From Vanilla planifolia (Eukaryota > Streptophyta > Magnoliopsida > Asparagales > Orchidaceae), in contig CM043869.1 of the NCBI GenBank assembly GCA_023846275.1, forward strand, positions 13,859,501 through 13,923,500: DNA of 64,000 bases. Direction: 5' to 3'. The notes beneath the pieces were generated by a model that was not told the origin of the DNA, made no database searches, and worked only from the letters and a program-made list of their open reading frames with translations. The position numbers were made by a program, and so were the translations under genes. Numbering within the stretch: position 1 is the stretch's first letter; the number at the start of each line of letters is the position of its first letter. This document shows, piece after piece, positions 61,001 to 64,000 of this stretch.

Positions 61001-64000
61001 TTTTACATGTTTATGTATTAATCATATGTTAATATTATTAATATGTTTGTTCATATATTCAATAGAGTAGCTTATATAATTGTTTCATTTGCTAAGCTTA
61101 TAATTACCTCTTACTCTATCATTTACTTCCTTTTAAGTAGATGTGAGGATAGAAACAAATGCATATTTAGGAAGAGAATGAGTTTTTTAAAAACATAAAT
61201 GTTGTAAAATAAAAAGAACATGATGTATGATAGGTTTTATAAGATTTTACTTATGTGTCTTCTATTACTTTTGTTTTGCTTAGCATATTAATACTTGTTT
61301 CTATAATATGATGTTTTTATGAGGAGTAAGAAAGTTTGGAATCCACTTGAGTTCTAATTCTATTAGGATGGAGGTGGACACATCATCATTATTTTATGAT
61401 ATTATAGCACTCGTGATATTACCAACTTTTATAAATTATTTTTTATAATAAAAATAATAACACTTTATCACATTTTTGAATCTAAATAGAATTAGATAAG
61501 AGCTACAATATTTTTTCTAAATTTAATTTCATATAATAATCATTACATTGGAACAAAAATAAAAGTTCAAATGTAAAATTTATGTGTCTATTATTGTAGT
61601 AATGTTGTTATAATAACAAACGTAAACTTAATACATGGTTATTAAGTCAAAAAATTATATATAAACTAGTGAGCTAGTAACTATGTTCTCTTACTACTTT
61701 AGAGTCCTATGAAGTATATCATTTTTTTTTCTCTCATAATTGTTATGTGAAAGAAATAACTAAGCTAATCGATATTAATTCAATGGAAAAACCTAAATAA
61801 CATGCACAAAAAAATATTAAATGGATTGTGTCATATGTTATGTCAAGTATCACATCATAAAGTATATAAAATAATAAAACCAATAATATATATATATGCA
61901 TAACAATATAATACTTCCACTAGATACATCAAATATAATGCAATAATTTCTTTTTCTTATTTAACATTTAATTGATTTGCTTATATTTTTTTAAATCTTT
62001 AATGATCATTGACTTTTACATTTTAAAATTCTTTTTTAGTCTTTTAACCTTACTTATTATACCATAAAATACACTCTTAAGGGCTCTACAGACTAAATAA
62101 CACATTATGATGAAATAATAAAATATAAGAGCATTCCCATTGATGTTATACATATTTAATAATACTCTTTATTTTGTTTATTGTTTTAAGTACAATTTAA
62201 ACTTCTTTTTTAATTGATAAAAGGTAAAGTATAAAATTTACTATCATGGTTCTCATCTAGTCAAAAATACTTTTCAATCACTTTCTTATATGAATTAAAT
62301 TTCTTTTTAAGGAATCTCTTTTTATTATTATTGCCTTATTTATGCTAATGATCATGCCACATTATTGGTACAAGATTTTTCTCATGCAATAACAAAGCAT
62401 ATGAAACAAATTATAATATTCTCAACCATAATTAATTGGCATATAAACATGACTTACTTAAATAATCAACTATAAAATTATTTGATTATCATGAATCTTT
62501 TTTAATAAAAGACCACTAATAATAATATATCAAGCATGTAAAATATATAAAACTTTTAAGCAACCAATAAGCATGTAAAATAAGTATAAAGTTGTCGTGC
62601 AATTAGCATCTCAATTCTCTTGATTTCTAAGTCTATAAATTACATTTATTTATAAAGTAAATAGATACACATAAGTTATATAAAATGCTTGCTTTAATCC
62701 TAATTATTAATGGTTATGCCATAGGATTTTTATGGTATGAAAACTTCTCTTCATGATATCAACTCTTATTCTTTTTCTTCTTCCTATGTTAGTTGCCTTT
62801 GCATCATAATTTTTCTAATTTCATTTTTCTCCTTTCCTTTTGTGAGATTATGCAAAAGAATGTACTTAACTCCTCTCACAAATCCTTAATTTCTTCTGTA
62901 ATACTCACCTTTTCCTTATTTCTTTCTCTTTTCCCACAGGGTTGATACTTAAATAATCCTTCTAAATTTCTTAAACAACCCTTGTATAGCTATTAATCCC
63001 TCACCTTATAACCCATTCTTTAAATCATTTCTTCTCATTATGTATTTCTCTCTCTAAACTCTTCAAATCCTTTAACATTCATGCCTCTTCATCTACTCGA
63101 CCCTTCTTTTACCTACATTTGTGAGGATCCTCTTATTTTGACAATTTTTTCCTCCTAGATTTGTTGTGCTTCTTAGGTCCATCCTTATGACACTTTTTAT
63201 TCACATTGAAGTAATTTTATTTCTATTCTCTATATAACCTTTATCTCTTGATTCAATGTTACATTTTTTTACTTTATCTATTATTTATCTTAATTTTTTA
63301 AATATTTTTATTTTTTACATAAAAATATTAAAAATATTTGATATTTGATTTTAAGGTCTAAATACTTCTAATTTTTATCAATTTGAAACAGTTAAGTTTC
63401 CAATAAATTATACTTTTTTATTCTCTAAATTTTTTGCTTTCCTTTTAAAAGTCATACCTCTTTTTTTTGTCAAATGTATGAGTTTTTTTTGAACATTGAA
63501 TAATTCATTAAAAATTCAAAAAACATAAAACAATTATTTATCACATTCATTTTTTCCAAAAATATTTTTAATTTTTTTTTCCTCATTAAAGCTCTAGTTT
63601 ATTTTTTAGGATATTATAAATTTGCTCTTCATAACTTAATATGTTAATTATTTAAAGTATAAAGAATTTGACTTGATAGCTTGTAGTAGTAAATTGGAAG
63701 TCCATGGCAGATGACTTGTTTTGCTTATTGAGTGATGGCATTCTTCATCTTAGTAAGAAATATGCATGACATTTATAAGTAAATGAGTAATTCTTTTTAA
63801 AGTTATTTAGTGATTAGTTTTTGAAACACCTCAATTTGTTCAAGACATGATATTTTCCAACAAATCTTGTGGAAAGTCACATGATGGGTCACGCTCTTAG
63901 TGCCAAAGAAAATTATTATGGGTACTATAGGATAGCCATGTATGATAATATTGAATAATTTTCTCACCCTTTCACTCATTATCAAAAGTTTGTCTTCCAA
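58010..64000. other. AT-rich intergenic DNA to the end of the window
   Basis: No gene, RNA or element end is recognised. 59560-60060 contains many ATATTGTATGA-type words. A 65-codon minus-strand frame at 63803-64000 runs off the window edge (LLIMSERVRKLFNIIIHGY); it is not assignable. Confidence 0.4.

Noticed and set aside
1..64000. CRISPR array, prophage, operon or organellar DNA transfer
   Set aside because: No regularly spaced repeats, no bacterial ribosome-binding patterns and no recognisable organelle genes were seen; all strong coding signals are plant nuclear or retrotransposon.

Overview
This window looks like nuclear DNA of a flowering plant, probably a eudicot. It is very AT-rich and holds one convincing intact gene, which has GT-AG introns and a TATA box. 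The rest is mostly plant transposable elements of different ages: L1-type LINEs, Ty1/copia and Ty3/gypsy remnants, a Cassandra-like miniature LTR element, AT and AC microsatellites and anonymous AT-rich spacer. I see no operons, rRNA operon, CRISPR array, or viral or bacterial gene. The species cannot be named from the sequence.

Layout. (1) 1-2105 is a plus-strand Ty1/copia gag-pol remnant that enters from outside the window. It stops abruptly in the reverse transcriptase and abuts a minus-strand Ty3/gypsy remnant (about 2103-4727, possibly with LTR sequence to about 6250). (2) 8141-10296 is a 5'-truncated, decayed LINE. (3) 11252-17948 is a full-length 6.7-kb LINE of a related lineage, with 12-bp target-site duplications, a repeat-rich 5' leader, ORF1 (DUF4283-like plus CCHC) and ORF2 (endonuclease, RT, zinc-binding region, RNase H). 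It is dead through four in-frame nonsense codons and an RT active-site substitution. (4) 22214-23329 is the intact gene: five exons, 223 residues, a putative plastid-targeted single-pass membrane protein of unknown function. (5) 25305-29190 holds a diverged pair of 1.2-kb direct repeats, followed by exon-like scraps near 30.8 and 31.2 kb. (6) 36548-42585 is an old copia element with two LTRs and a primer-binding site. Its integrase and RT are deleted, and it carries a 69-bp tandem duplication. (7) 43649-44422 is a solo LTR whose family reappears on the minus strand at 53205-53990, next to a copia gag remnant (52030-53150). (8) 50161-50919 is the most notable element: a 759-bp TRIM whose LTRs carry a decayed 5S rRNA-like sequence, as in Cassandra. 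(9) 54717-54806 is a tRNA-Arg-like relic. The remainder to 64000 is AT-rich spacer with a second copy of a dispersed repeat and an (AC)n tract.

The elements do not form a pathway. The region reads as an intergenic transposon graveyard around one small housekeeping-like gene. Boundaries and similarities were judged by eye from translation and motif alignment; no searches were run.
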